From Oxalobacteraceae bacterium (lineage in GTDB: Bacteria > Pseudomonadota > Gammaproteobacteria > Burkholderiales > Burkholderiaceae_D), in the NCBI GenBank assembly GCA_021768485.1, contig JAIZVZ010000021.1, positions 1 through 50,180 on the forward strand: DNA of 50,180 nt. Reading direction: 5' to 3'. The notes under the pieces were generated by a model. That model saw only the letters and a program-made list of their open reading frames with translations. It made no database searches and was not told the origin of the DNA. A program made the translations under genes and the position numbers. Positions 49,163 through 50,180 of the stretch are shown here, piece by piece. Position 1 is the stretch's first letter; the number at the start of each line of letters is the position of its first letter.

Positions 49163-49474
49163 ATGAAAATACTACAACGATTAAGTAAATATCTGCTGAT
49201 TGCCGTCTTATGCTCTCTGGCCGCATGCGCCTCGACCGCCAACCGTGAAGGAACGGGTGAATTCGTCGATGATGCCGTTATCACGACCAAGGTCAAGGCC
49301 GCAATTTTCAATGAACCGATGTTGAAGTCGACTGAAATCAGTGTCAACACCTTTAAGGGGCAGGTGCAGTTGAGCGGCGCGCTGCGTTCGGCGGCGGCGA
49401 TCGCGAAGGCGGTCGAAGTGGCGCGTAGCATAGGCGGGGTGAAATCGGTCAAGAACGATATGCATGTGAAATAG
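49163..49474 (+). CDS. BON-domain lipoprotein 2
   Basis: A 103-residue lipoprotein with lipobox LAAC (Cys near 22) and one BON domain (DDAVITTKVKAAIFNEPMLKSTEI, FKGQVQLSGALRS, GGVKSVKNDMHVK). It is a close paralogue of the BON protein at 40733, with the same length and motif order, so duplication within the cluster is likely. It is expected to be periplasmic and anchored in a membrane, binding phospholipid. GGGGA precedes the ATG. It is divergent from glycine-zipper protein 2 with two dyad sites between. Confidence 0.93.
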   Translation: MKILQRLSKYLLIAVLCSLAACASTANREGTGEFVDDAVITTKVKAAIFNEPMLKSTEISVNTFKGQVQLSGALRSAAAIAKAVEVARSIGGVKSVKNDMHVK

Positions 49475-49492
49475 TACTTGCCGGCACCGCGT

Positions 49493-49639
49493 ATGGCGGT
49501 ATTATTGTTTACAATCAACATGCGCCGGCTTTTAGCGGTGAAATGCGATGATGCGATAGAATTAATTGTAAAACTGAAAGATGTGTACGGTCTCGATCTC
49601 GATGCTTCGGCCAGTTACCGTTTGACAGATAAAAAATAA
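49493..49639 (+). CDS. Candidate 48-residue small protein
   Basis: A short frame with two possible ATGs (49493 and 49520). The C-terminal 30 residues (DDAIELIVKLKDVYGLDLD, then ASASYRLTDKK) have protein-like composition with an amphipathic helix. It ends 15 bases before the SRPBCC start, and the next ribosome site follows its stop directly. No ribosome site is visible for it, and I recognise no family. It could be a remnant or noise. Confidence 0.3.
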   Translation: MAVLLFTINMRRLLAVKCDDAIELIVKLKDVYGLDLDASASYRLTDKK

Positions 49640-49654
49640 CAGGAGAGGTTGACC

Positions 49655-50122
49655 ATGTTCGAAGCACGGCGCGAGCGTGTACAGCATAGTATTGAGTTAC
49701 CGCTGGCGGTAGATGAATGTCTGCCTTTATTTACGCCAAAGGGCAAGTACTGGTGGGTTCCTGCCTGGAATCCCCGTTTCGTGTTTCCGGCAGATGGCGA
49801 GATGATGGTCGGCATGGTGTTCACAACCGGCGAGATGGATGAGGAGACTTACTGGACGCTGGCCGATTACGATCGCCTGCAGCATCGCGCACTGTATAGC
49901 CGCATTACCCCGGGCGGGCGTGTGGTTCTGGTCGAGGTGCGCTGCAGCGCGCTCGATGCCGCTACGACGCGGGTCGAGGTCGAGTACGCGCTGACCGGCC
50001 TGAGCGACGCCGGCAATAATGCGATCGATGCATTTATCGAGGATTACCAGCCGATGATAGAGAACTGGCGCACCCTGATTCTGGCCGGATTGCCGCAATG
50101 GACGGCATTCGTGAAACGTTAG
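49655..50122 (+). CDS. SRPBCC/START-like ligand-binding protein
   Basis: A 155-residue protein. An opening beta strand (VQHSIELPLAVDECLPLFTPKGKYWWVP pattern, residues 8-36) is followed by strands around EETYWTLADYD, VVLVEVRCS and TTRVEVEYAL, and a long C-terminal helix (IDAFIEDYQPMIENWRTLIL). This is the helix-grip layout of SRPBCC/polyketide-cyclase-like proteins, which bind lipids or other hydrophobic molecules. The exact family and ligand are unknown. AGGAGAGG precedes the ATG. It ends before a hairpin at the window edge. Confidence 0.78.
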   Translation: MFEARRERVQHSIELPLAVDECLPLFTPKGKYWWVPAWNPRFVFPADGEMMVGMVFTTGEMDEETYWTLADYDRLQHRALYSRITPGGRVVLVEVRCSALDAATTRVEVEYALTGLSDAGNNAIDAFIEDYQPMIENWRTLILAGLPQWTAFVKR

Positions 50123-50162
50123 GCTTAGGGGCGCTCGCCCGAGGATCTGGCCGATGAAGAAA

Positions 50163-50180
50163 ACCCGCACATGTGCGGGT
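50163..50180 (+). terminator. Likely terminator cut by the window edge
   Basis: ACCCGCACATGTGCGGGT is a perfect 18-bp palindrome preceded by an A-run. The expected T-run would lie just outside the window. It follows the SRPBCC stop by about 40 bases. Confidence 0.65.

Overview
The window looks like a chromosomal segment of a betaproteobacterium, most likely an Oxalobacteraceae member (Janthinobacterium/Massilia/Herbaspirillum relatives). This rests on the high GC, the gene order gmk-rpoZ-spoT next to yicC, a Ser/Thr kinase and phosphatase, rph, rdgB and hemW, and a cys operon carrying DUF934. The genus is inference. I see no transposase, integrase, prophage gene, rRNA or CRISPR array. One tRNA is present, tRNA-Ser(UGA).

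Left part (1-12.6 kb): a partial exonuclease III gene; pepA divergent from the lipopolysaccharide-export permease pair lptF-lptG; a CbiX-type chelatase; then a tightly packed minus-strand sulfate-assimilation operon. That operon reads TauE-like permease, cysI, DUF934, cysH, cysD, cysN, then a uroporphyrinogen-III methyltransferase that starts siroheme synthesis for CysI. cysB diverges from its head. No cysJ or cysC is present, and CysH has the iron-sulfur cysteines of APS reductases, so the route is APS to sulfite to sulfide.

Middle (13-36 kb): mostly housekeeping and signalling genes. They include a methyltransferase, RsuA, an FAH-family and a VOC-family enzyme, a secreted S9 peptidase, a GGEEF diguanylate cyclase, a NarL-type two-component pair, greB, spoT-rpoZ-gmk, yicC, a kinase/PP2C pair, rph-rdgB-hemW, tRNA-Ser and a POT peptide transporter. 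A minus-strand hypothetical gene near 14.5 kb has a perfect FNR/ANR-type box placed for class II activation.

Right part (36-50 kb): small accessory genes. Two features stand out. First, a 74-residue orphan protein (37.6 kb) lies behind two tandem perfect LexA boxes. Second, a cluster of small envelope and stress genes surrounds a Crp/Fnr-family regulator (39.7 kb): an Lmo0937-like peptide, glycine-zipper lipoproteins, BON lipoproteins, AsmA, DUF3096, DUF4398, OmpA, ferritin-like, DUF883, DUF3309 and SRPBCC genes. Seven copies of a dyad close to TGTACGC-N2-GCGTACA lie in the intergenic regions of this cluster, essentially one per promoter. Six of the seven have a -10-like hexamer exactly 21 bases downstream, the spacing of a class II Crp/Fnr activator site at -41.5. 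I infer a local, self-controlled regulon and regard it as the most interesting system in the window.
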